Shown in pieces: positions 25,979-34,150 of a stretch of DNA of 64,000 nt (position 1 is the stretch's first letter; every line of letters starts with the position of its first letter). The position numbers and the translations under genes are program-made. Source of the DNA: Halorubrum sp. F4 (GTDB lineage Archaea; Halobacteriota; Halobacteria; Halobacteriales; Haloferacaceae); NCBI RefSeq assembly GCF_027257195.1, contig NZ_JAPDFS010000004.1:34554-98553 (forward strand). Reading direction: 5' to 3'. The notes beneath the pieces were generated by a model, which did not search any database, had not been told where the DNA came from, and worked only from the letters and a program-made list of their open reading frames with translations.

Positions 25979-26790
25979 CCGACGCCGACCTCCGGATCGC
26001 GGTCACGGGCGCGGGGGGCCGAATGGGCCGGGAGGTCATCGAGGCCGCGACGGCCCGGGAGGGCGTGACGGTCGCGGTCGCGGTCAACCGCACCGCCACG
26101 GACTCTGTCGCGGGCGTCGACGTCGCGGACGCGACACGGCTCGCCGACCTGCTCGCCGAGACCGACCCCGACGTGCTCGTCGACTTCACGGGGCCGGCGT
26201 CGGCCCCCGACTACGCCGAGACAGCCGCGGACGCCGGCGTGGCCGTCGTCACCGGGACGACCGGGTTCGATTCGGGAGGCACGGCCCGACTCCGGGCCGC
26301 GAGCGAGACCGTCCCGCTGCTGAAGGCGTCCAACTTCGCTCGGGGGGTCGCCGCGCTCCGCCGGGCGGTCCGCGAGGCGGTCGCGGCCGTCCCGGGATAC
26401 GACGTCGAGCTGACCGAGACCCATCACCACGGGAAGCGGGACGCTCCGTCGGGAACGGCGAAGACGCTCCTCGCCGACGTGGAGGGGGTTCGCGAGGACC
26501 TCGACCGTCGGGTTCACGGCCGCGAGGGCGACGCGCCCCGCGAGCCCGACGAGATCGGCGTCCACGCGAGACGCGCCGGCGACGTGACCGGCGAACACGA
26601 GGTGTTGCTCGCGGGCAACCGCGAGACGCTCGCGCTCACGCACCGCGCCGGCGACCGCGGCGTGTTCGCGGAGGGGGCGCTCGACGCCGCGGCGTGGCTG
26701 GTCGACCGCGATCCGGGGTGGTACGACTTCGACGAGGTTCTCGACGGAGGGTCGGCTCCGACGACGCGGGACGAGGGGACGGGCCGATGA
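25975..26790 (+). CDS. dapB: 4-hydroxy-tetrahydrodipicolinate reductase
   Basis: Reduces the DapA product to tetrahydrodipicolinate with NAD(P)H. The 271-residue protein has the nucleotide-binding start IAVTGAGGRMGREV, VDFTGPAS, and the active-site motif ELTETHHHGKRDAPSGTA with catalytic histidine and lysine. The start is a GTG overlapping the dapA stop by four bases (GTGA), implying translational coupling. It ends in an ATGA overlap with a small open frame. Confidence 0.96.
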   Translation: MTDADLRIAVTGAGGRMGREVIEAATAREGVTVAVAVNRTATDSVAGVDVADATRLADLLAETDPDVLVDFTGPASAPDYAETAADAGVAVVTGTTGFDSGGTARLRAASETVPLLKASNFARGVAALRRAVREAVAAVPGYDVELTETHHHGKRDAPSGTAKTLLADVEGVREDLDRRVHGREGDAPREPDEIGVHARRAGDVTGEHEVLLAGNRETLALTHRAGDRGVFAEGALDAAAWLVDRDPGWYDFDEVLDGGSAPTTRDEGTGR

Positions 26791-26921
26791 GTGACCGACC
26801 GCTGAGTGGACGACCGATGAACGACCGAGTAGTGAACCACCGACCGGCGGGAGCGGGGAGTGCGGTACCCATGGACACACATCGACGAATAAATACCGCC
26901 GGTCGCCATCAGGGGGAGTAA
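26787..26921 (+). CDS. Small open frame bridging dapB and dapD, 44 residues
   Basis: The ATG overlaps the dapB stop (ATGA) and the TAA overlaps the dapD start (TAATG), so the frame exactly fills the gap. The first 60 bases are four imperfect 15-base tandem repeats (26787-26801, 26802-26816, 26817-26831, 26832-26846), giving MSDRP-LSGRP-MNDRV-VNHRP. The whole reads as an Arg/Pro-rich peptide without known family. It may be a coupling device that carries ribosomes across the gap, or a repeat expansion that happens to be open. Confidence 0.4.
   Translation: MSDRPLSGRPMNDRVVNHRPAGAGSAVPMDTHRRINTAGRHQGE
26888..26895 (+). promoter_or_regulatory. Internal TATA element before dapD
   Basis: AATAAATA at 26888-26895 lies 26-33 bases before the dapD ATG at 26921, perfect for leaderless transcription. 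It suggests an internal promoter that lets dapD-lysA-dapF-dapE be expressed apart from dapA-dapB. Confidence 0.6.
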
Positions 26922-27760
26922 TGACGCTCGAATCCGACGTGTCCGACCTCTGGCGGCGATACGAGGACGGGCTCTCGGCCGCGGAGACGACCGCCGACGA
27001 CGTGGCGGTCCTCGACGACTTCCTCGCGGCGCTGGAGGCCGGCGAGATCCGTGCCGCCGAGAAGACCGGCGACGACGTGACGAGTTGGGAGGCGAACGAG
27101 TGGGTCAAACGCGGCATCCTGCTCAACTTCGCGCTCCGTGAAACCGAGCCGCGCGAGTACGGCGGCGTGACCTACTACGACGTGTTGCCGCTGCGCGAGA
27201 CGGACGACCTCGCCGAGCGCGGCACCCGGAACACTCCGGACGGGACCGTGCTCCGGCGCGGGGCCTACCTCGGGAGCGACTGTATCCTGATGAGCCCGGC
27301 CTTCGTCAACATGGGCGCGTACGTCGGAGACGGGACGCTCGTCGATTCCTGTGACACGGTCGGCTCCTGTGCGCAGATCGGCGCGGACGTGAAGCTCGGC
27401 GCGAACACGCTGATCGGCGGCGTCTTAGAGCCGATCGAGGACGCGCCAGTCGTGATCGAGGACGATGTCTCGCTCGGGGCGGGCTGCCGGGTCACGAGCG
27501 GGTTCCGCGTCGGCGAGGGCTCGATCGTCGGCGAGAACACCCTCCTCACGCCGCGGATCCCCGTCTACGACCTCGTCGAGGAGGAAGTGATCTACGGCCA
27601 CCTCCCGGCCGAGCGCCGGGCGTTCACGCGGATGGTGGAGTCGAGCGTCGGCGACCACGACCTCTTCGAGGGCGGTGCGTACAAGCCCGCGGTCGTCGCG
27701 ACCCACGTCGAGGAGGAGACGCTCGAGGCGACCCGACGCGAGGGGGCGCTCCGGGAATGA
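26921..27760 (+). CDS. dapD: 2,3,4,5-tetrahydropyridine-2,6-dicarboxylate N-succinyltransferase
   Basis: Succinylates tetrahydrodipicolinate, opening the succinylase branch to diaminopimelate. The 279-residue protein has a helical N-terminal part and then left-handed beta-helix hexapeptide repeats (MSPAFVNMGAYVGDGTLVDS, CAQIGADVKLGANTLIGGVL). The end carries the acyl-CoA-binding strand and tail. Its stop overlaps the lysA ATG by four bases. A succinyl rather than acetyl donor is inferred from the neighbouring dapE. Confidence 0.95.
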   Translation: MTLESDVSDLWRRYEDGLSAAETTADDVAVLDDFLAALEAGEIRAAEKTGDDVTSWEANEWVKRGILLNFALRETEPREYGGVTYYDVLPLRETDDLAERGTRNTPDGTVLRRGAYLGSDCILMSPAFVNMGAYVGDGTLVDSCDTVGSCAQIGADVKLGANTLIGGVLEPIEDAPVVIEDDVSLGAGCRVTSGFRVGEGSIVGENTLLTPRIPVYDLVEEEVIYGHLPAERRAFTRMVESSVGDHDLFEGGAYKPAVVATHVEEETLEATRREGALRE

Positions 27761-29076
27761 CGACGATCGAGGGAGGTGAGACCGACGCGAACCCCGCAGT
27801 CCGGCGCACGGACGACTGGGACGCCGGCCGACTCCACGAACTCGCCGCCGAGCACGACACGCCGCTGTACGTCCAGGACCTCGACCGCGTCCGCGAGAAC
27901 TGCGATCGCCTGCTCGCGGCGTTCCCCGACGCGGACGTGCGATACGCGGTCAAGGCACACACTGGCCGTGCGACGTTGGAGGCCGTTCGCGAGGCGGGAC
28001 TAGACGCCGAGTGCGCCTCCGCGGGGGAAGTCGATCGCGCGCTCGCGGCCGGATTCGACGGCGGACGGCTCCACTACACCGCGGTCAACCCGCCCGCCCG
28101 CGACCTCGACTACGTCGTCGACGTCGCGGAGCGGGAGCCGGACCTCACGATAACGGCCGGCGCGGTCGACACGCTCGACCGGCTGGCCGAGCGGGGCTAC
28201 GACGGCCGGCTCTGTCTCCGGGTGAATCCCGGGGTCGGCGCGGGCCACCACGAGAAGGTGCGGACCGGCGCGGCCCCGAAGTTCGGCGTCCCCTACGACC
28301 GGGCCGCGCGGGTCGCCCGCGAGGCGGCCGGGCGGTTCGATTTGGTCGGGATCCACGCGCACGCGGGCTCCGGGATCGACCCCGACCAGCTCGACAGCCA
28401 CCGGGAGCTCGTCTCGCGGATGGGCGAGCTTGCGCGTGAGTTGACGGATCCGGGCGCGCCAACCGACGCCCCCCTCGACCTCGAGTACGTCGACGTCGGC
28501 GGCGGCTTCGGCGTTCCGTACCGCGAGGACGCGGAACCGCTCGACCTGCCCGCCGTCGCGGAGGCGACGCGGGACGCGGTCGGCGACCTCCGGGGGCTCG
28601 CGCTCGCGATCGAGCCCGGCCGGTACGTCGTCGCCGACGCGGGCGTCCTCCTGACGCGGGTGAACACGGTGAAGCCGACGCCGGGAGAGACCGTCGTCGG
28701 CGTCGACGCCGGGATGACGGACCTCCTCCGTCCCGCGATGTACGACGCCTACCACCCGATCCGGAACCTCGGCGGGGCGGACGGCGAGCCGACCCCGGCG
28801 GATCGGGAGGAGACCCCCGTCACCGTCGCAGGACCTATCTGTGAGACCGGCGATACCTTCTGTACGAACCGCGCGATCACGCGGCCGGCCCGCGGGGACC
28901 TCCTCGCGGTCGGGATCGCGGGCGCGTACGGATACGAGATGGCGAACCAGTACAACTCGCGGCCGCGGCCCGCGGAGGTCGCGCTGGCGGACGGGGAGGC
29001 GACCGTCGTCCGGCGGCGCGAGCGGCTCGCGGACCTCACGAGGGTCGAGCGGGAGTCGGCGGAGGTGGACCGATGA
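27757..29076 (+). CDS. lysA: Diaminopimelate decarboxylase
   Basis: Converts meso-diaminopimelate to L-lysine with PLP. The 439-residue protein has the PLP lysine in RYAVKAHTG (Lys66), the glycine-rich phosphate-binding segment DVGGGFGVPY, EPGRYVVADAG, and the substrate-binding cysteine region GPICETGDTFC. The start overlaps dapD by four bases and the stop overlaps dapF by four. It is the last enzyme of the pathway although placed mid-operon. Confidence 0.96.
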   Translation: MTTIEGGETDANPAVRRTDDWDAGRLHELAAEHDTPLYVQDLDRVRENCDRLLAAFPDADVRYAVKAHTGRATLEAVREAGLDAECASAGEVDRALAAGFDGGRLHYTAVNPPARDLDYVVDVAEREPDLTITAGAVDTLDRLAERGYDGRLCLRVNPGVGAGHHEKVRTGAAPKFGVPYDRAARVAREAAGRFDLVGIHAHAGSGIDPDQLDSHRELVSRMGELARELTDPGAPTDAPLDLEYVDVGGGFGVPYREDAEPLDLPAVAEATRDAVGDLRGLALAIEPGRYVVADAGVLLTRVNTVKPTPGETVVGVDAGMTDLLRPAMYDAYHPIRNLGGADGEPTPADREETPVTVAGPICETGDTFCTNRAITRPARGDLLAVGIAGAYGYEMANQYNSRPRPAEVALADGEATVVRRRERLADLTRVERESAEVDR

Positions 29077-30047
29077 GCACCCACGCCGTCCCGGTGGAGA
29101 AGTACCACGGCACCGGCAACGACTTCCTCGTGGTCGACGCCGCCGAGGGCGTGGGCGACCGGGCGGCGTTCGCCCGGGCGTACTGCGACCGCGAGACCGG
29201 GATCACCGCGGAGGACGTGGACGCGGTCGAGGGCGGGGACGACTCCGTCCCGGCGGCCGCGGACGGTCACGCCGGCCGTCGCGGGGCGGACGGCGTCCTC
29301 TTCCTGGAGCTCGGCGAGCGCTACCGGCCGACCCGCGTCGTGATGACGCTCGTCCAGCCGGACGGCTCGACGGCCGCCATGTGCGGCAATGGCGCACGCG
29401 TCGTCGCCCGCTGGGCACACGACCGAACCGGCGAGCGCGAGTTCATGATCGACACGCAGGCGGGAACCCGCCGGGCGACCGTGAGCGCCGACTCCGCTTC
29501 GGCGACCATCGAGATGGGGACGCCGCGGTTCGACCCGGCCGCGGTGCCCGTCGACCGCGACGAGCCGCTCGTCGAGGAGGAGATCGAGGGACTCACCGTC
29601 ACCGCCGTCGACACCGGCGTTCCACACGCCGTGGCGTTTCTCGAAGGTGGTCGCGACGCCCCCGACGGGATCGACGCGGTCGACATCGACACGGTCGCGC
29701 CGCCGGTCAGACACGCGGACGTCTTCCCGCAGGGCGCGAACGTGAACCTGGCCGCGGTCGTCGACGAGGGGACGGCCGCCGGCGACGCGGAGGGAGACGA
29801 TCACCCGGCCGTCATCGACCAGCGAACCTTCGAGCGTGGCGTCGAGGGTGAGACGCGCTCGTGCGGGACGGGCGCGGTCGCCGTCGTCGCGGTCGCCCGC
29901 CGGTTGGGCCTGATCGACGGCGACACGGCCGTGACCCGGCCGCCGGGCGGCGAGTTGCGCATTACCGTCCCGGACGACGACCACGCGACGCTGACCGGTC
30001 CGGTCGCCCGCGAGTTCTCGGGACGGGTCGCGGCCGATCCGCGATGA
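29073..30047 (+). CDS. dapF: Diaminopimelate epimerase
   Basis: Interconverts LL- and meso-diaminopimelate. The 324-residue protein has the two catalytic cysteines in AAMCGNGAR (Cys104) and RSCGTGAVA (Cys264) and the start KYHGTGNDFLVVDA. It is slightly longer than the bacterial enzyme through an acidic loop near residues 46-70. It overlaps lysA and dapE by ATGA junctions. Confidence 0.96.
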   Translation: MSTHAVPVEKYHGTGNDFLVVDAAEGVGDRAAFARAYCDRETGITAEDVDAVEGGDDSVPAAADGHAGRRGADGVLFLELGERYRPTRVVMTLVQPDGSTAAMCGNGARVVARWAHDRTGEREFMIDTQAGTRRATVSADSASATIEMGTPRFDPAAVPVDRDEPLVEEEIEGLTVTAVDTGVPHAVAFLEGGRDAPDGIDAVDIDTVAPPVRHADVFPQGANVNLAAVVDEGTAAGDAEGDDHPAVIDQRTFERGVEGETRSCGTGAVAVVAVARRLGLIDGDTAVTRPPGGELRITVPDDDHATLTGPVAREFSGRVAADPR

Positions 30048-31309
30048 CCGACGCCGCCACCCCCGGCGACGACCTCGCTGGGAGCGACTTCGACCCGATC
30101 GGGTTCCTCGAGGCGGCCGTCTCGACCCCCTCACACGAGGACGTCGCGGAGATGCGTCGACTGCTCGTGGAGACGCTCGAGGGGTTCGGCGTCGACGTCG
30201 CCGTCGACGAGGCCGGCTGCGTCGTCGCCGAGAAGGCCTCCCCGAACCCCGAAAACGGCCCGCACGTCGTCGCGAACACCCACATCGACACCGTCACACC
30301 ACACGTCGCGTTCGAACGTGATCGGGCCGCGACCGGCCCGGAAGCCGGGACGACGGCGGACGACGGGAGAACCGCGAACGACGCGGAAACGGACGGGACC
30401 GACGTGATCCGGGGTCGCGGGGCGTGTGACGCCAAGGGACCGCTGGCGGCGCTCCTGTACGGGTTCCTCGCGGCCGATCCGGATCGAGGTCGACTCACGC
30501 TGGCGGTGACGCCCGACGAGGAGACGCTCTCTCTCGGGGCCGCGGCGCTTTCCGGGAAGCTTTCGGGAGGCGAGGACCGCCTCGACGGCGACCTGTATCT
30601 CGTCGGCGAGCCCACGGGTCTCGACGCCTGTACGGCCGCGAAGGGACGGTTCCAGGGACGCGTCGAGCTTTCTGGCGAGGCGGCACACGCCGCCGAGTTC
30701 GCCGGCGCGAACGCGGTCGCGGCCGCGGAGGGCGCGCTCGCCGCGATCCGTCGGTTCGACGAGGACGCGAAGGACCACCCGCAACTCGGCGCGCCGAAGC
30801 TCACGCCGACCGTCGTCGAGGGCGGCGGGGCGACGAACCAGGTGCCCGCCGACTGCGCGATCACGGTCGACCGGCGGAGCGTCCCGCCGGAGACCGCGGA
30901 AGGGTTCCGCAGCGGTCTCGCGGACGCGGTCCGAACGGCGGTCGGCGCGATGGACGGGAGCGCGGCGAGCGTCGACGTCGACGTCGCCCTCACCGACCGC
31001 GACTCCCCGTTCTTCGAGGCGTTCTCGACCGACCCGGACCACGAGTTCGTCGACACCGTCGCGGCGGCGGCGAGGACGGCGGTCGCGGACGCGGGGCTCC
31101 CGGACGGCCGCGGCGGCGAGATCCGCCCGTTCGGTGCGGCCACGGAGGCGTCGTACTTCGCGCCGGCTCCCACGGTCGTGTTCGGGCCGGGCGATCTCGC
31201 GGACGACGCCGGCGCGGTGGCCCACGCCGAACGCGAGTACGTCAGGGTCCGCGAGGTCGAGGCCGCGGCCGCGACGGTCGCGAGCGTCCTCGATCGCGTG
31301 CTCGCGTGA
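30044..31309 (+). CDS. dapE: Succinyl-diaminopimelate desuccinylase (M20 family)
   Basis: Removes succinate from N-succinyl-LL-diaminopimelate. This 421-residue M20 metallohydrolase has the first zinc histidine and aspartate in ANTHIDTV, the bridging aspartate in GRGACDAKGPL, and the catalytic and zinc glutamates in TPDEETLS. The dimerisation lid follows (GRFQGRVELSGEAAHAAEFA). An acidic insert occupies about residues 95-122. By sequence alone it could be another M20 amidohydrolase, but the overlapping position in the dap operon makes DapE the natural call. It closes the operon. Confidence 0.92.
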   Translation: MTDAATPGDDLAGSDFDPIGFLEAAVSTPSHEDVAEMRRLLVETLEGFGVDVAVDEAGCVVAEKASPNPENGPHVVANTHIDTVTPHVAFERDRAATGPEAGTTADDGRTANDAETDGTDVIRGRGACDAKGPLAALLYGFLAADPDRGRLTLAVTPDEETLSLGAAALSGKLSGGEDRLDGDLYLVGEPTGLDACTAAKGRFQGRVELSGEAAHAAEFAGANAVAAAEGALAAIRRFDEDAKDHPQLGAPKLTPTVVEGGGATNQVPADCAITVDRRSVPPETAEGFRSGLADAVRTAVGAMDGSAASVDVDVALTDRDSPFFEAFSTDPDHEFVDTVAAAARTAVADAGLPDGRGGEIRPFGAATEASYFAPAPTVVFGPGDLADDAGAVAHAEREYVRVREVEAAAATVASVLDRVLA

Positions 31310-31364
31310 GACGCCGGCGTGAGGGACGGATCTGGCGGGTCGGACGCCCGCGGATCGCCGCGAG

Positions 31365-31775
31365 CTACCCGATGAAGAAGTCGATCGCGTCGCCGGTCGA
31401 CTGGCCCTTGTACAGCTCCGAGTAGCCACAGTTCGCACACGAGACGACGACGAACCGACGGTTCTGCACGTCGAACAGCTTTGTGAGCCCGGTCCCGCTG
31501 GTCGCGATCTCGTCGGTCTCCGTCTCCTCGCCGCCGCACTTCGGACAGCCGGCGTCGCCGTCGGATCCGAGGGTCTCGGCGTCGGCGTCCGCACGCGATC
31601 CGGTCGACCAGGCGGTCCCGTCGTACTCGGCACGACCGGGGCCGGGACCATCGTCACCGTCGGCGGATCGATCGGTGCCGTCGCGGTGCCCGTCGTCGTT
31701 TTCGCCGTCGTTTCCGTCGCCGGTCGAGTCGTCGCCGAAGAGGGAGTAGCTCGTGTCGTTCTCGTCGGAGGGCAT
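31365..31775 (-). CDS. Zinc-ribbon protein with disordered acidic N-terminus
   Basis: A 136-residue protein. Residues 1-75 are acidic and Asp/Gly/Ser-rich. The C-terminal zinc ribbon has CPKCGG and CANCGYSELYKG, the arrangement of the nucleic-acid-binding zinc-ribbon family. The ribbon's partner is unknown. The start at 31775 is chosen over a longer in-frame start because ACATTTATTC, read on the minus strand at about 31797-31806, is at leaderless TATA distance. It is convergent with dapE and divergent from the amidohydrolase. Confidence 0.8.
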   Translation of the reverse strand: MPSDENDTSYSLFGDDSTGDGNDGENDDGHRDGTDRSADGDDGPGPGRAEYDGTAWSTGSRADADAETLGSDGDAGCPKCGGEETETDEIATSGTGLTKLFDVQNRRFVVVSCANCGYSELYKGQSTGDAIDFFIG

Positions 31776-31865
31776 CGGTTCGAGCCTGATCGGTCGCGAA
31801 TAAATGTTTTCCGGCGACTGCGATCCGTCCCAAACGGTTAATCCGTCCGGCGCGGGAGGACGTTC

Positions 31866-33482
31866 ATGAGCGAAGCCGCGGACCGGGTCTTCCTGAACGG
31901 GGAGATCCACACGCTAGCCGAACCCGACGCGACCCACGAGGCGGTCGCCGTTCGAGACGGCGAGATCGTGCGGCTCGGCCGGACGTACGACGTCGAGTTC
32001 CTCGCGGGGGCCGACACCGACGTCGTCGACCTCGCGGGACGAACCCTCCTGCCGGGGTTCATCGACGCACACACCCACCTGACCACCGTCGGACGGTCGC
32101 TCGTCCACGCCGACCTCTCGGCGGCCGATTCGCCGGCGGACGCGGTCGAGTTACTGGCGGAGCGGGCGGCGGAGGTCGAGGACGCGGAGATTGAGAGTGA
32201 GGTCGGCCAGGGCGGTGACGGATCCGCTGACCTCGACCCCGCGACCACGTGGGTGCTCGGCTACGGTTACGACGAGTCGACCTGGAAGGAGAACCGCTAC
32301 CTGACGCGGACCGATCTCGACCGAGTCTCGACCGACCGACCGGTGGCCGCGTTCCGCGAGGACATGCACGTGGCCGCGGTCAACGGGGTCGCACTCGACC
32401 GGTTCGCCGACGCGCTCGAGGGAGTCCCCGACGAGACGGTCCCGACCGACGACGCGGGCGACCCGACCGGCGTCCTCCTCGAGAGCGCGATCGACCCGAT
32501 CTACGAGGCGGTCGAGCCCGGCGTGGCGGGAACCCGTGCGGCCGTCGAGGCGGGCCTCGAGCTGTGCGCCGAGCGGGGTATCACGGGCTTTCACGACATG
32601 GTCCGGGACTCGCACGCCCCGCGGGTCTACCGTGAGCTCGACGCGGTCGACGAGCTGACCGCGCGCGTCCGGATCAACTACTGGACCGACCACCTGGACG
32701 CGCTCCGGGAGGTCGGGCTGGCGACGAACGCCGGCTCCGCGTTCGTCGAGACCGGCGCGATCAAGTCCTTCACCGACGGGAGCTTCGGCGGCCGGACGGC
32801 CAAACTCTCCGAGCCGTACGCCGACGACCCTGACGAGACCGGACAGTGGGTGATCGAGCCCGACGAGCTACGCGACTGGGTGCGCGAGGCGACGACGGCC
32901 GGCTACCAGTTCACGGCCCACGCCATCGGCGACGAGGCGATCCGGGCGGTCCTCGACGCCTACGAGGGGGTGGCGGCGGGCGATCCGGGTGAGGACCGCC
33001 ACCGCGTCGAACACGTCGAACTCGCCGACGACGCCGTCATCGGCCAGCTCGCGGAGACGGGCGTCGTCGCGAGCGTCCAGCCGAACTTCCTGAAGTGGGC
33101 GGGGTCCGACGGGCTCTACGAGGCGCGTCTCGGCGAGGAACGGACGGCGGAGACCAACCGATACCGCGAGATGCTCGATTCCGGCGTCCGGCTCGCGTTC
33201 GGCTCCGACGGGATGCCGATGGACCCGCTCCTCGGCGTCCACCACGCGGTCAACGCGCCCGCGGAGGGACAGCGGCTCTCCGTGACCGAGGCGCTTCGCG
33301 CGTATACCCACGGGGCGGCGTACGCCGGCTTCGACGAGGACCGGCTGGGCACCGTCGAGCCCGGAAAGCGCGCCGACTTCGTCGTCCTCGAGGAGTCGCC
33401 GTGGGCGGACCCGACGGCGATCCGCGACGTCGACGTGGCGATGACGGTCGTCGACGGCGAGGTCGTCCACGACGCGCGCTGA
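31866..33482 (+). CDS. Amidohydrolase (YtcJ-like, amidohydrolase family 3)
   Basis: A 538-residue metal-dependent hydrolase. The metal-binding HxH is in GFIDAHTHL (His69, His71); TGAIKSFTDGSFGGRTA, FTAHAIGDEAI, RVEHVELADD and FGSDGMPMDP are the remaining metal and catalytic blocks of the YtcJ group. These enzymes cleave amide or formamide bonds in exported or environmental compounds; the substrate is unknown. GGTTAATC at 31837-31844 is its TATA element. There is no operon partner. Confidence 0.9.
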   Translation: MSEAADRVFLNGEIHTLAEPDATHEAVAVRDGEIVRLGRTYDVEFLAGADTDVVDLAGRTLLPGFIDAHTHLTTVGRSLVHADLSAADSPADAVELLAERAAEVEDAEIESEVGQGGDGSADLDPATTWVLGYGYDESTWKENRYLTRTDLDRVSTDRPVAAFREDMHVAAVNGVALDRFADALEGVPDETVPTDDAGDPTGVLLESAIDPIYEAVEPGVAGTRAAVEAGLELCAERGITGFHDMVRDSHAPRVYRELDAVDELTARVRINYWTDHLDALREVGLATNAGSAFVETGAIKSFTDGSFGGRTAKLSEPYADDPDETGQWVIEPDELRDWVREATTAGYQFTAHAIGDEAIRAVLDAYEGVAAGDPGEDRHRVEHVELADDAVIGQLAETGVVASVQPNFLKWAGSDGLYEARLGEERTAETNRYREMLDSGVRLAFGSDGMPMDPLLGVHHAVNAPAEGQRLSVTEALRAYTHGAAYAGFDEDRLGTVEPGKRADFVVLEESPWADPTAIRDVDVAMTVVDGEVVHDAR

Positions 33483-33529
33483 GGGGCGTTCGCGAGGATT
33501 CGATTACCATCTACCGCCGCCGCTGCGCC

Positions 33530-34150
33530 TCACGCGACCGACTCGAGGAAGTTCCGGATCACGTCGTGGCCGACCGCGGTGAGGACGCTCTCGGGGTGGA
33601 ACTGGACCGCCTCGATCGGGTGCTCGCGGTGCCGGATCCCCATCACGACCGACTCGCCGTCGTGGTCCGTCGTCGCGGTGACCGCGAACGACTCGGGCAC
33701 CTCCGTGGCGACGAGCGAGTGGTACCGCCCCGCCCGAAAGCCCTGTTCGAGCCCGGCGAACACGCCCTCGCCGTCGTGGTCGACCGGGAACGCCTTGCCG
33801 TGGATCGGCTCGGGCGCGTGGCCGACCGTGCCGCCGTACTCGTGGACGGCCGCCTCCAACCCGAGACACACGCCGAGGGTGGGCACGTCGGGGGACAGTT
33901 CACGGAGCACCGACGCGGAGACGCCCACGTCCCGCTCGTTCCTCGGGTGGCCCGGTCCGGGGCTGATCAACACGGCGTCGGGCTCCTCGGCCTCGACCGC
34001 CGACAGCGACGCGGTGTTCTTCAGGACGGCGATGTCGACGTCTTCGCGGGCGGCGGCATCCCCGTGGTCCTCGCCGATCGACAGCTCCGAGACGTACTCG
34101 ACGAGGTTGTAGGTGAACGAGTCGAAGTTGTCGACGACGACCACCTTCAT
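33530..34150 (-). CDS. trpG: Anthranilate synthase component II (glutamine amidotransferase)
   Basis: Supplies ammonia from glutamine to TrpE for anthranilate synthesis. The 206-residue class-I amidotransferase has the nucleophile in GVCLGLEA (Cys95) and the His-Glu pair in AVQFHPESV; SPGPGHP is the oxyanion segment. The start overlaps the trpE stop by four bases. It is the last gene of trpD-F-E-G, the order known from Haloferax volcanii. Confidence 0.96.
   Translation of the reverse strand: MKVVVVDNFDSFTYNLVEYVSELSIGEDHGDAAAREDVDIAVLKNTASLSAVEAEEPDAVLISPGPGHPRNERDVGVSASVLRELSPDVPTLGVCLGLEAAVHEYGGTVGHAPEPIHGKAFPVDHDGEGVFAGLEQGFRAGRYHSLVATEVPESFAVTATTDHDGESVVMGIRHREHPIEAVQFHPESVLTAVGHDVIRNFLESVA

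Noticed and set aside
26787-26846. CRISPR-like array from the 15-base repeats
   Set aside because: The units are contiguous without spacers and lie inside an operon; this is a simple tandem repeat.
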